Assembly (NCBI GenBank): GCA_937995555.1 | Contig: CALKJX010000061.1 | Coordinates: 1-22,161 of the forward strand | Source of the DNA: an uncultured Elioraea sp. | Lineage (GTDB): Bacteria; Pseudomonadota; Alphaproteobacteria; Acetobacterales; Acetobacteraceae | DNA length: 22,161 bases | Direction of reading: 5' to 3' | Shown here: one piece after another, positions 8,462 to 16,402 of the stretch | Layout of the letters: every line of letters begins with the position of its first letter | Position numbering within the stretch: position 1 is the first letter of the stretch | The notes under the pieces: generated by a model | The model's input: only the letters and a program-made list of their open reading frames with translations | Told to the model about the DNA's origin: nothing | The model's database searches: none | Made by a program: the position numbers and the translations under genes

Positions 8462-9340
8462 ATGCTGGATTCCGGTTCACCACGATCCACGGACGACGAG
8501 GGCGCGGTCGGCACAGGAGGCTCGCCGGCACCCGGCCAGCGTGTCATTGAGCGGGACTGTCCGCTATGTGCTGCCCCCTGGCGTGAGGCACGGCTCAACC
8601 CGCATGGAGGCGCCGATTGGCCCCCTGGTGAATTGCAGCAGATGCGGAATGACATACCTCGCCCGCGTGCCCGACTATGCGGCCCTGGCTCAGGACTACG
8701 CCTGGGAGAGAAGCACGAAGCGCGAGGACGCCCGGCGCGAGCGGAGCGAACCGCTCCTGTACAAGCTCGACCGGGCCACCCGCTGGCGTCTGCATGTCCT
8801 GCCTCGGGTGGACATGAGCCACCTCGTGCAACGTCATGTCGACAGGGGGGCTGTTCTCGCGTCGGTTGCGGCGACGGCGGACCCTTGCTGACGTTGCCGC
8901 CACGGTACCGTCCTTTCGGCGTCGAGATCTCTCCGGTGCTGGCCGCCGCTGCCGATCTCGCCTTCCGCGCCCGCGGTGGGCGTGCCGTCTGCGCGCCGGC
9001 GGTGGTCGGACTCCGTTCGTTCGCCGACGCGTCCTTCGATGTCGCGACCTTGCGGTCCTACCTCGAACACGAGCATGACCCGCTGGCCGTGCTGCGTGCC
9101 GTGCGGTCGCTGCTCAACCGCTCGGGCGTGGCGTTCGTGAAGGTTCCGAACTACGGATCCCTGAACAGACGAGTGCGGGGAGCGCGCTGGTGCGGCTACC
9201 GCCATCCCGAGCACGTCAACTACTTCACGGCGCGGACATTGCGGGCCAGGGCTGCGATGGCTGGCTTCAAATCGAGGATCGGTCTGACGGATGCGTTCCC
9301 GACCAGTGACAACCTCTGGGCTCGGCTTGCTCCGGCCTGA
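8462..9340 (+). pseudogene. class I SAM-dependent methyltransferase, frameshifted
   Basis: The protein can be reassembled from two frames. CPLC (8558-8569) is in one frame. It is followed in a second frame by CSRCGMTYLARVPDYAALAQ (from about 8634), the paired cysteines of the N-terminal zinc-ribbon often seen in these methyltransferases. The first frame resumes with VGCGDGG (8861-8881), FGVEISP, SFDVATLRSYLEHEHDPLAV, FVKVPNYGSLNRRVRG and a C-terminal TSDNLWARLAPA. The second shift is a single missing base at 8859-8860, exactly at SAM-binding motif I. The first lies between about 8570 and 8635. The start is uncertain; ATG 8462 is in frame but is only a guess. The subfamily commonly sits in polysaccharide or glycan clusters. 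It lies on the strand opposite its neighbours. Confidence 0.75.
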
Positions 9341-9364
9341 CAGGGCGACGGTGGACTGGTCGCG

Positions 9365-10882
9365 TCAGGTCTTGCCGAGGTAGCGCGCGCGGAGATGCGC
9401 GATGAACACCGCGGGATCGAGCGGCCGCCCGGTGGCGGTGCGCAGCAGGTCGTCGAAGCCGAAGCGTGCGCCGTGCGCGTGCACGTTGTCGCGCAGCCAC
9501 GTGATCAGCGGCGCGAGATCGCCCGTGGCGAGCCGCGCCGGGATCTCGGGCACGGCCGCGACGGCAGCAGCGAAGAGCTGCGCCGCCCCCATGGCGCCGA
9601 GCGTGTAGGAGGGGAAATAGCCGAACGCGCCGTCGTACCAGTGGATGTCCTGCAGGCAGCCGTGCGCATCGTCCGGCACGTCGAGCCCCAGCAGCGCCTT
9701 CATCCCCGCGTTCCAGGCGTCCGGCAGGTCGGGCACGGTGAGCTCGCCCGCGATCAACGCGCGCTCGAGCCGCCAGCGCAGGATGATGTGCGCGGGATAG
9801 GTCACCTCGTCGGCCTCGACGCGGATGAAGCCCGGGGCAACGCGGCGCCAGAGCCGCGCCAGGTTGGCCGGCGCGTAGGGCGCGGGATCGCCGCCGAACG
9901 CCGCGTGCAGCCGTGGGCCGAGCCAGGACAGGAACGCATCCGACCGGCAGGCCTGCATCTCGACGATCAGGCTCTGGCTCTCATGCGCCGCCATGCCGGC
10001 AGCCTCGCCGAGCGGCTGGCGCGCCCAGTCGCGCGGCAGGTTGCGCTCGTAGAGCGCGTGGCCGCATTCGTGCAGCACGCCGAGGATCGCCTGTGCGGCG
10101 TCGTCCTCGCCGTAACGCGTGGTGATGCGCGTGTCGGTCGGCGTGCCGCCGCAGAACGGGTGCGTGCTCTCGTCCAGCCGCGCGGTCGCGAAGTCGATCC
10201 CGGCGCGTTCGGCGAGCATCCGGCAGAGCGCGCGCTGGGCCTCGACAGGGAAGGGGCCCGCGAGCGGGATCGGCGCGGGCGCGGCGGCCTGGCGCTCCAG
10301 CACCAGCGGCAGCAGATCGCGCAGCGCGACCTCCAGGGGCCCGAAGATCTCGGCCACACGCGCATCCGAGAGTCCCGGCTGGAACCCGTCCATCAGCGCG
10401 TCATAGGGCGCGAGCCCGGTGGCGGCGGCGAGCGCCTGGGCCTGGTCGCGGGCGAGCCGCACCACCTCTGCCAGCAGCGGCGAGACGGACGCGAAGTCGG
10501 CGTTGCGCCGGGCGGTGCGCCAGGCCGCCTCGCAGGCGCTGTTCGCGCGCGCAGCCGCCTCGACCAGATCGGCCGGCAGGGCGGTGGCGCGCAGCTGCTT
10601 GCGGCGCATCAGCGCGAGGTTGCGCCGATCATCGGCACCGAGCATCCCGGCGCGCTCCTCGGCATCCTCCAGATGCCCGGCGAGCTCGGGCGCGGTGATG
10701 AGCTGGTGCGCAAGCCCCGCCAGTGTGGCCATCTGCTCGCCGCGCGCCGCCGCCGAGCCCGGCGGCATGGTCACCGAGGTGTCCCAGTGCAGGATCGAGG
10801 CCACCTCCTCGAGCGCAGCGATGCGGGCGAAGCGGTCGCGCAGCGCGTCATAGGCGTGCACGGCGTAGCAGACGTCGGTCAT
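9365..10882 (-). CDS. carboxypeptidase M32 (thermostable carboxypeptidase Taq family)
   Basis: A 505-residue metallocarboxypeptidase that removes C-terminal amino acids from peptides in the cytoplasm. The zinc motif HECGH is at residues 271-275, with the third ligand Glu301 in HESQS. The other M32 signatures are also present: HPF at 241-243 and DTRITTRY starting at residue 250. The N-terminus (EEVASILHWDTSVTMPPG) is also typical, and the length matches the family (about 500). The ATG at 10880-10882 overlaps the SURF1 stop by 4 nt, so it is co-translated as the last gene of the oxidase cluster. M32 is not a known oxidase assembly factor, so I read the linkage as transcriptional convenience. 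It converges on the methyltransferase pseudogene, with 24 bases between their stop codons. Confidence 0.93.
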   Translation of the reverse strand: MTDVCYAVHAYDALRDRFARIAALEEVASILHWDTSVTMPPGSAAARGEQMATLAGLAHQLITAPELAGHLEDAEERAGMLGADDRRNLALMRRKQLRATALPADLVEAAARANSACEAAWRTARRNADFASVSPLLAEVVRLARDQAQALAAATGLAPYDALMDGFQPGLSDARVAEIFGPLEVALRDLLPLVLERQAAAPAPIPLAGPFPVEAQRALCRMLAERAGIDFATARLDESTHPFCGGTPTDTRITTRYGEDDAAQAILGVLHECGHALYERNLPRDWARQPLGEAAGMAAHESQSLIVEMQACRSDAFLSWLGPRLHAAFGGDPAPYAPANLARLWRRVAPGFIRVEADEVTYPAHIILRWRLERALIAGELTVPDLPDAWNAGMKALLGLDVPDDAHGCLQDIHWYDGAFGYFPSYTLGAMGAAQLFAAAVAAVPEIPARLATGDLAPLITWLRDNVHAHGARFGFDDLLRTATGRPLDPAVFIAHLRARYLGKT

Positions 10883-11589
10883 CGGGCCCTCTCGTCGCGC
10901 AGCAGGCGGCGCGCCCAGACGATCCAGAACGCGACCAGGGCGAAGGCGAGCCCATACCAGGTGATCGCGTAGCCAAGATGGTCGTTGCGCGGCATCGGCG
11001 GGCGGCGCTGCGGGATCGGCGGCTCCTCGCCCGGGCCGATCGCGGCGATCGCGAAATTCGTCGTGCGTGGCAGGCCCGTGGCCTCGGCCATGCGGTCGGG
11101 CTGGAACGCCCAGAAGCGACGCTCCTCCGGCTTGTCGTCGGGCGTGAACCAGCCGCGTCGCTCGGGCAGCATCAGGAATCCCGTGACGGTCACGGTGCCT
11201 TCGGGGTTCGGCACCGCCCGCGGCGCCTCATAGGGCACCCAGCCGCGCACCACCCAGACCGGATCGCCCTGCTCGCGCACCAGCGGCGTGACCAGGAAGG
11301 CGCCCAGCCGGCGCGCGCGCTCATGCACGCCGAGCACGAAGGAGAGGTCGTGGCGGTAGGTACCGGTGACAGCGAAGCGACGGAAGGCGAGGGGGGCCGG
11401 ATCGTCGAGCACGGCCGGCAGGGGCTCGGGCGGCAGCGCCTCGGCGGCGCGCAACTGGGCGATCCAGGCGTTCTTCCAGGCGAGCCGCTGCGCCTGCCAG
11501 GTGCCGAGCGCGAGCAGGATCGCGAGCAGCACGGCTGCCCCCAGGGTCGGCCAGAGCAGCACGCGCCAGGCAGGACGGGTTGCAGTCAT
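10879..11589 (-). CDS. surf1: SURF1-family cytochrome oxidase assembly protein
   Basis: A 236-residue inner-membrane protein with the two-helix SURF1 layout. A first transmembrane segment lies near residues 12-30 and a second near 208-226, flanking a periplasmic domain. Family motifs are LGTWQAQRLAWK after the first helix, DPVWVVRGWVPYE in the middle, and NDHLGYAITWYGLAFAL leading into the second helix. SURF1 helps deliver heme a to subunit I of the aa3 oxidase. The start is the ATG at 11587-11589, 16 bases after the DUF983 stop. Its place at the end of the cta cluster matches the function. Length is normal for bacterial members. Confidence 0.93.
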   Translation of the reverse strand: MTATRPAWRVLLWPTLGAAVLLAILLALGTWQAQRLAWKNAWIAQLRAAEALPPEPLPAVLDDPAPLAFRRFAVTGTYRHDLSFVLGVHERARRLGAFLVTPLVREQGDPVWVVRGWVPYEAPRAVPNPEGTVTVTGFLMLPERRGWFTPDDKPEERRFWAFQPDRMAEATGLPRTTNFAIAAIGPGEEPPIPQRRPPMPRNDHLGYAITWYGLAFALVAFWIVWARRLLRDERAR

Positions 11590-11605
11590 GGCACGGAGAT
11601 GGGGT

Positions 11606-12001
11606 CTAGCGGCCGGACTGCATCTCGTCGCGCCGGTGTTGGTACTGCAGGCCCACCAGCGCGGCCTTGGCCGGACGCATCACCGCGATCGCGAGCGGCA
11701 GAGACACCACCGGCCAGAGCACCGCATGCACCCAGAGCGGCGGCTCATGGGTGAACTCCAGCCACATCGCGCCGCCAACCAGCAGCCCGCCGAGCACGAA
11801 GATCGCCAGCACGGCGGGACCGTCGCCGGCGTCGTGCGCCTTGAGGTCGAGCCCGCAGACGGGGCAGGACGGACGCACCGACAGGAGGCCGTCGAACAGT
11901 GGGCCGCGTCCGCAGCGCGGGCAGCGTCCGGCCAGCGCCACCCGCCAGATGGAAACGGGGGGCCAGGGCCCCCCGCTCGTGGAACCGCCGGCTGCGACCA
12001 T
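11606..12001 (-). CDS. DUF983 family membrane protein
   Basis: A 131-residue protein. Two CxxC pairs near residues 28-54 (CPRCGRGPLF and CPVCGLDL) suggest a zinc-ribbon, followed by two transmembrane helices (AVLAIFVLGGLLVGGAMWL and VHAVLWPVVSLPLAIAVM). This is the DUF983 pattern. Genes of this family commonly sit between subunit III and SURF1 in alphaproteobacterial oxidase clusters, as here. The biochemical role is unknown, and a part in oxidase assembly is inference from position. The ATG (11999-12001) shares one base with the ctaE stop (TGATG), so it is probably translated by re-initiation. The poorly conserved tail before the cysteines is encoded by a perfect GC hairpin at 11958-11977. 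Confidence 0.85.
   Translation of the reverse strand: MVAAGGSTSGGPWPPVSIWRVALAGRCPRCGRGPLFDGLLSVRPSCPVCGLDLKAHDAGDGPAVLAIFVLGGLLVGGAMWLEFTHEPPLWVHAVLWPVVSLPLAIAVMRPAKAALVGLQYQHRRDEMQSGR
11958..11977. repeat. GC-rich inverted repeat inside the start of the DUF983 gene
   Basis: CGGGGGGCC at 11958-11966 and GGCCCCCCG at 11969-11977 are perfect reverse complements separated by two bases, so an RNA hairpin would open a few inner pairs for its loop. It lies about codons 9-15 of the gene, in the variable N-terminal tail. It resembles the hairpin in ctaB at 14693-14717. It may be a small palindromic element or a structure that damps translation or protects upstream mRNA. Confidence 0.6.
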
Positions 12002-12843
12002 CAGTGCGGCGCGATCTCGCCCGCGCCCCACCAGTAGATGCAGACGAACAGGAACAGCCACACCACGTCGACGAAGTGCCAGTACCAAGCCGCGGCCTCG
12101 AAGCCGAAATGCCGCTCGGGCGAGAAGTGGCCGCGGATCGCGCGCACCAGGCACACGCTCAGGAAGATCGTGCCGACGATCACGTGGAAGCCGTGGAAAC
12201 CCGTCGCCATGAAGAACGTGGAGGGATAGACGCCCTCGCGGAAGCCGAACGGCGCCACCCAGTACTCGTAGGCCTGCACGCAGGTGAAGCTGATGCCGAG
12301 CGCGACCGTGAGCGCGAGGCCGCGGATCAGGTCGCGCCGGTTGCCCTCGAGCAGCGCATGGTGCGCCCAGGTCACCGTGCAGCCCGAGAGCAGCAGGATC
12401 AGCGTGTTCAGGAACGGCAGATGCCAGGGATCGAAGGTCTTCACGCCCGGCGGCGGCCAGATCGTGGTCTCCTGCCCGGCGAGATGCTCCGGGAACAGCG
12501 CGAAGTGGAAATAGGCCCAGAAGAAGGCGACGAAGAACATCACCTCGGAGGCGATGAACAGCATCATGCCGTAGCGCAGGCCGAGCCGCACCACCGGGGT
12601 ATGGAGGCCCGGCGTGCGGCTTTCCTTCACCACGTCGCGCCACCAGACGAACATCGTCGCCAGCACGGCGATGAAGCCGAGCACAAGGAAGATCGGCGTC
12701 TGGTAGTGCATGAACTCGATCGCGCCGAACGCCAGCAGCCCGGCGGCCGCGGCCCCGAGGATCGGCCAGGGCGACGGATCGACCAAGTGATAGGGATGCT
12801 TCATCCCCGAGGATACGATCGTCTCGCCGTGGCTCTCGCTCAT
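12001..12843 (-). CDS. ctaE: cytochrome c oxidase subunit III
   Basis: A 280-residue inner-membrane protein with seven predicted helices, the usual length for bacterial subunit III. Recognisable stretches are KHPYHLVDPSPWPI at the N-terminus, MLFIASEVMFFVAFFWAYFH with the conserved membrane glutamate, and the C-terminal WHFVDVVWLFLFVCIYWWG. Subunit III stabilises subunit I and supports proton uptake through the D pathway. I chose the ATG at 12841-12843 (MSESHGE) because GGAAG lies just upstream. A GTG at 12882 would add 13 residues that look unlike the family. It is 102 bases downstream of ctaG and overlaps the DUF983 start by one base. Confidence 0.95.
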   Translation of the reverse strand: MSESHGETIVSSGMKHPYHLVDPSPWPILGAAAAGLLAFGAIEFMHYQTPIFLVLGFIAVLATMFVWWRDVVKESRTPGLHTPVVRLGLRYGMMLFIASEVMFFVAFFWAYFHFALFPEHLAGQETTIWPPPGVKTFDPWHLPFLNTLILLLSGCTVTWAHHALLEGNRRDLIRGLALTVALGISFTCVQAYEYWVAPFGFREGVYPSTFFMATGFHGFHVIVGTIFLSVCLVRAIRGHFSPERHFGFEAAAWYWHFVDVVWLFLFVCIYWWGAGEIAPH

Positions 12844-12945
12844 CGCTTCCGTTCCGGTCTGTCGCGCGGGCCGGCCGAACACCGCCGCCCGCGCCGCGAC
12901 GCATCAATCCCCGAAATCGGCCGGGGGATCAAGCCGCCACGGGGC

Positions 12946-13578
12946 TCAACGCACACTCCGCCGCTCGCCCGGACGCGGCGGTGCGGTGTTGGGCGTGAAT
13001 CCGCCGACATGCGGGCCGGCGGTGGCGAGCGTACCGGCGCGTTCGGCGTCCGCGAGGCTGCGGAAGAAGGTGTAGCTGACCGTGATCACCCGCACGTCGC
13101 GCGTCGCCGGATCGTCGAACATCCGCGGGTCGACCCAGAAGGCGAGCGGCATCTCGGCCTGCTGTCCGGGCGCGAGCGTCTGCTCGGTGAAGCAGAAGCA
13201 GGCGATCTTGTTGAAGTACGGCGCGGCCTTCTCGGGGGTGACGTTGTAGGTGCTGATCCCGGTGATCGGCTCATCCGAGTCGTTGCGTGCCGTGTAGAAC
13301 GCCACCCCCTCCTCGGCGCCGTGCAGCACGACCTGGCGCTGCACGGGGCGGAACGACCAGGGCATGTCGCGGTTGACATTGGCGACGAACTCGACGCGGA
13401 TCGAGCGTGCATCCGGCACCGCGGGCACGTTGGCGTCGATCATCGGCGTGCCGCCGAAACCGGTCACGCGGCAGAACCAGTCGTAGAGCGGCACGGCCGC
13501 ATAGGCCGCGCCGAGCATCAGCCCGACCACGCCGACGCAGGTCAGCGCGACGGTGCGATTGCGCCTGGACGGGACCAT
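12946..13578 (-). CDS. ctaG: cytochrome c oxidase copper assembly protein (Cox11 type)
   Basis: A 210-residue membrane-anchored copper chaperone that inserts CuB into subunit I. A single N-terminal transmembrane segment (residues about 9-29, LTCVGVVGLMLGAAYAAVPL) is followed by YDWFCRVTGFGGT, where the conserved cysteine sits just after the membrane. The copper-binding CFCF motif lies in FNKIACFCFTEQTLAPGQ. The ending (VITVSYTFFRS) is typical of the Cox11 fold. The ATG at 13576-13578 lies inside the 3' end of the upstream CoxF-like gene, giving a 37-nt overlap. This is the alphaproteobacterial Cox11-type ctaG, not the unrelated Bacillus CtaG. Confidence 0.95.
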   Translation of the reverse strand: MVPSRRNRTVALTCVGVVGLMLGAAYAAVPLYDWFCRVTGFGGTPMIDANVPAVPDARSIRVEFVANVNRDMPWSFRPVQRQVVLHGAEEGVAFYTARNDSDEPITGISTYNVTPEKAAPYFNKIACFCFTEQTLAPGQQAEMPLAFWVDPRMFDDPATRDVRVITVSYTFFRSLADAERAGTLATAGPHVGGFTPNTAPPRPGERRSVR

Positions 13579-13760
13579 TGCTGCGGATCGCCGACCTCGG
13601 AGAGGCGGCTCATGGTGAGGGCATAGAACAGGCCGACCAGGCCCAGCAGGACGAGGAACATGGCACGGTTGCGGGCGCGGCGTCGCCGTGCGAGGGACTC
13701 CGACTGCTCGCGCGTCAGATGCTCGGGACGGCCCACTGCCTGCGGATCGTATTCCGCCAT
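13542..13760 (-). CDS. CoxF-like small membrane protein of the oxidase cluster
   Basis: A 72-residue protein: a charged N-terminal half (LTREQSESLARRRRARNR) followed by one transmembrane helix at about residues 33-52 (AMFLVLLGLVGLFYALTMSR). Alphaproteobacterial oxidase clusters often encode a short basic single-helix protein (CoxF) at exactly this place between ctaB and ctaG, and the sequence style agrees. The function is not established; assembly or stability of the oxidase is inferred from context. The ATG at 13758-13760 shares one base with the ctaB stop (TGATG). Its end overlaps ctaG by 37 nt in another frame, so the C-terminal tail after the helix is probably under constraint from ctaG. 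Confidence 0.75.
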   Translation of the reverse strand: MAEYDPQAVGRPEHLTREQSESLARRRRARNRAMFLVLLGLVGLFYALTMSRLSEVGDPQQWSRPGAIAPSR

Positions 13761-14752
13761 CACGCCCAGATGGGGAGCCATCCCGCCCCCGTCACCAGCC
13801 GATCGAGCGCCAGCGCGCCGAACAGCGCGAACAGGTAGGTGATCGAGAACCGGAACGCAGCCTTGGCCGCGCGATCGTTGGTCAGGCTGACCCCGGCCGC
13901 GTCCTGCCGCTCGCGGAGCACCGAGAGGGCATGGCGCAGGAAGCCCGCGCCGAGCAGCATCGCGGCCGCGCCATAGAGGGCACCGGCGAAGCCGAGCGCG
14001 ACGGGCGCGAGCGACACCGCGACCAGCACGGCCGTGTAGATCAGGATCTGCCGCCGTGTCTCGCGCGCCCCGGCGACCACCGGCAGCATCGGCACGCCGG
14101 CGCGCGCGTAGTCGGCATGCGCGAACAGGCTGAGTGCCCAGAAATGCGGCGGCGTCCAGAAGAAGATGATCGCGAACAGCACCACCGGGGCGAGCTCGAT
14201 CGAGCCGGTCGCCGCGGCCCAGCCGATGACCGGCGGGAAGGCGCCCGCGGCCCCACCGATGACGATGTTCTGCGGCGTCCGCCGCTTCAGCCAGATCGTG
14301 TAGACGAACACGTAGAACGCGATCGACAACGCGAGCACGAGCGCCGCCACCCAGTTCGCCGCGAGCCCCATCAGCAGCACGGAGAACACCGCGAGCGCGG
14401 TGCCGTAGCCGAGCGCGGCATCCGGGCTGATCCGACCGGCCGGGATCGGGCGCTGCGCGGTGCGGCGCATCACCGCGTCGATGTCGCGGTCGTACCACAT
14501 GTTGATCGCGCCCGAGGCGCCGGCCGCGAGCGCGATGCACAGCACCGCGATCGCGGCGAGCACCGGGTGCATGGCCTGCGGCGCGACCAGCAGGCCGATC
14601 AGGCCGGTGTAGACCACGAGCGACATGACGCGCGGCTTGAGCAGGAGCAGCCAGTCGCGCGGCTCGCTGCCCGCATACTCAAGCACAGGGTCGAGGGGGG
14701 CCTCGCAGGCCCCCCTCACACCCCCCGCGTTACCGATGACGCGTTCGCTCAT
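13760..14752 (-). CDS. ctaB: protoheme IX farnesyltransferase (heme O synthase)
   Basis: A 330-residue polytopic UbiA-family prenyltransferase that adds the farnesyl tail to heme b to give heme o, the precursor of heme a for the neighbouring oxidase. The first Asp-rich motif is NMWYDRDIDAVMRRTAQRP (Asn84, Asp88, Asp92). Other family blocks are LLKPRVMSLVVYTGL near residue 37, TPQNIVIGGAAGAFPPVIGW, and FFWTPPHFWALSLF. About nine membrane helices are expected. The start is the ATG at 14750-14752, 10 bases after the ctaD stop. The first 35 residues are an unusual tail, partly encoded by a perfect 10-bp hairpin (14693-14717), so the catalytic domain begins only near residue 33. Confidence 0.95.
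   Translation of the reverse strand: MSERVIGNAGGVRGACEAPLDPVLEYAGSEPRDWLLLLKPRVMSLVVYTGLIGLLVAPQAMHPVLAAIAVLCIALAAGASGAINMWYDRDIDAVMRRTAQRPIPAGRISPDAALGYGTALAVFSVLLMGLAANWVAALVLALSIAFYVFVYTIWLKRRTPQNIVIGGAAGAFPPVIGWAAATGSIELAPVVLFAIIFFWTPPHFWALSLFAHADYARAGVPMLPVVAGARETRRQILIYTAVLVAVSLAPVALGFAGALYGAAAMLLGAGFLRHALSVLRERQDAAGVSLTNDRAAKAAFRFSITYLFALFGALALDRLVTGAGWLPIWA
14693..14717. repeat. perfect GC hairpin inside the 5' end of ctaB
   Basis: The arms GAGGGGGGCC (14693-14702) and GGCCCCCCTC (14708-14717) are exact reverse complements with a 5-base loop TCGCA, giving a 10-bp stem. It lies at about codons 12-20 of ctaB, in the non-conserved N-terminal tail. In the mRNA it would sit some 35 nt past the start codon. 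It looks like a small palindromic element captured in the coding sequence, or an intra-operonic structure. Confidence 0.75.
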
Positions 14753-14762
14753 TCAATGGGAC

Positions 14763-16355
14763 TCAGCGGATGCGCGGCAGTTCCTCGAACTGATGGAACG
14801 GCGGCGGCGACGACAGCGTCCACTCCAGCGTGGTCGCGCCCTCGCCCCAGTAATTGTCAGCCAGCTTCTCCTTCGAGGCGAAGATCTTGTAGACGATGTA
14901 GAGGAACAGGATCGCGGAGGCGAAGCTGATATAGCTGCCGATCGAGGCGACCATGTTCCAGCCCCAGAACGCATCCGGGTAGTCCGGGTAGCGCCGCGGC
15001 ATGCCCTGCAGCCCGAGGAAGTGCATCGGGAAGAAGGTCAGGTTCACGCCGACGAAGGTTGTCCAGAAGTGGATGCGGGCGAGGAAGTCGTCGTACTGGC
15101 GCCCCGACATCTTGCCGATCCAGTAGTAGAACCCGGCGAACATCGTGAACACGGCGCCGAGGCTCAGCACGTAGTGGAAATGCGCCACCACGTAGTAGGT
15201 GTTGTGCAGCACCGTATCAACGCCGGCATTCGCCAGCACCACGCCGGTCACGCCGCCGATCGTGAACAGGAAGATGAAGCCCACCGCCCACATCATCGGC
15301 ACTTCCATGCGGATCGATCCGCCCCACATCGTCGCGATCCAGGAGAAGATCTTGATGCCCGTCGGCACGGCGATCACCATCGTCGCCGCCATGAAGTAGG
15401 CGCGCGTGTCCACACCGATGCCCGAGGTGAACATGTGGTGCGCCCAGACGACGAAGCCCACCACGCCGATCGCCACCATGGCGTAGGCCATGCCGAGATA
15501 GCCGAACACCGGCTTGCGGCTGAACGTCGCGACGATGTGGCTGATGATGCCGAACCCCGGCAGGATCATGATGTAGACCTCGGGGTGGCCGAAGAACCAG
15601 AACAGGTGCTGGTAGAGCACGGGGTCACCGCCGCCGGCCGGATCGAAGAACGCCGTGCCGAAGTTGCGGTCGGTCAGCAGCATCGTGATCGCACCGCCCA
15701 GCACCGGCAGCGCCAGCAGCAGCAGGAACGCGGTGACCAGCACGGACCAGACGAACAGCGGCATGCGGTGCAGGGTCATGCCCGGCGCGCGCATGTTCAG
15801 GATCGTGGTGATGAAGTTGATTGCGCCCAGGATCGACGAGGCGCCGGCGAGATGCAGCGAGAAGATCGCCATGTCCACCGACGGGCCCGCCTGGAAGGTC
15901 GAATGCGCGAGGGGGGTGTAGACCGTCCAGCCCACGCCCGCGCCCTGGCCGACGAAGGCCGAACCGAGCAGCAGCAGGAACGAGGGCACGAGCAGCCAGA
16001 AGCTGATGTTGTTCAGGCGCGGGAACGCCATGTCCGGCGCGCCGATCATCAGGGGGACGAACCAGTTGCCGAAGCCCCCGATCATCGCCGGCATGACGAC
16101 GAAGAACACCATGATCAGGCCGTGCGCCGTGACGATGACGTTCCAGTGCTGCCCGTCGGCGAAGTACTGCATGCCGGGGTTCTGCAGCTCGAGCCGCATC
16201 AGCACGGACATGAAGCCGCCGATGAGGGCGGCGACCACCGAGAAGATCAGGTAGAGCGTCCCGATGTCCTTGTGGTTCGTGCTGAACAGCCACCGCGCCA
16301 CGAAGCCGGGCTTGTGGTCATGGTGGTCGTGGGCGTGCGCGTCGGCCGTTGCCAT
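14763..16355 (-). CDS. ctaD: cytochrome c oxidase subunit I (aa3 type)
   Basis: A 530-residue, 12-helix catalytic subunit that reduces oxygen at the heme a3-CuB site and pumps protons. Visible ligands are His78 and His394 for heme a, His392 for heme a3, and His257, His306 and His307 for CuB, with the cross-linked Tyr261 in GHPEVY. Proton-path residues are intact: Asp108 (GAPDMAFPR) at the D-path entry, Glu259 at its end, and Lys335 (TGIKIFSW) in the K path. The A1-type signature is therefore complete. One oddity is at the Mg site: the usual HDTYYVVAHFHY reads HNTYYVVAHFHY, with Asn385 replacing the metal-ligand aspartate. The N-terminus is rich in His and Asp. Expression is presumably shared with ctaC, 47 bases upstream. 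Confidence 0.97.
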   Translation of the reverse strand: MATADAHAHDHHDHKPGFVARWLFSTNHKDIGTLYLIFSVVAALIGGFMSVLMRLELQNPGMQYFADGQHWNVIVTAHGLIMVFFVVMPAMIGGFGNWFVPLMIGAPDMAFPRLNNISFWLLVPSFLLLLGSAFVGQGAGVGWTVYTPLAHSTFQAGPSVDMAIFSLHLAGASSILGAINFITTILNMRAPGMTLHRMPLFVWSVLVTAFLLLLALPVLGGAITMLLTDRNFGTAFFDPAGGGDPVLYQHLFWFFGHPEVYIMILPGFGIISHIVATFSRKPVFGYLGMAYAMVAIGVVGFVVWAHHMFTSGIGVDTRAYFMAATMVIAVPTGIKIFSWIATMWGGSIRMEVPMMWAVGFIFLFTIGGVTGVVLANAGVDTVLHNTYYVVAHFHYVLSLGAVFTMFAGFYYWIGKMSGRQYDDFLARIHFWTTFVGVNLTFFPMHFLGLQGMPRRYPDYPDAFWGWNMVASIGSYISFASAILFLYIVYKIFASKEKLADNYWGEGATTLEWTLSSPPPFHQFEELPRIR

Positions 16356-16375
16356 CTCGATCCGTCCTCAGAACC

Positions 16376-16391
16376 CGGGCCCGCAGGCCCG
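16376..16391. repeat. short GC inverted repeat between ctaC and ctaD
   Basis: CGGGCC (16376-16381) and GGCCCG (16386-16391) are reverse complements with a 4-base loop CGCA. It lies in the 47-base gap between the ctaC stop and the ctaD start, about 20 bases upstream of the ctaD ATG. The core GGCC-CGCA-GGCC echoes the ctaB hairpin loop. It is short enough to occur by chance in DNA this GC-rich. A role in differential expression or mRNA end protection is possible. Confidence 0.4.
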
Positions 16392-16402
16392 CTCTCCCAT
16401 CG

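Noticed and set aside
12844..12882. Longer ctaE starting at the GTG at 12882.
   Set aside because: The extra 13 residues are not family-like, and the ATG at 12843 has a better ribosome site.
11899..13626. Long plus-strand open frame (over 500 codons) opposite ctaG and ctaE.
   Set aside because: It is an antisense artefact of GC-rich codon use. The product is low-complexity, rich in Arg, His and Glu, without motifs, and the minus-strand genes are unmistakable.
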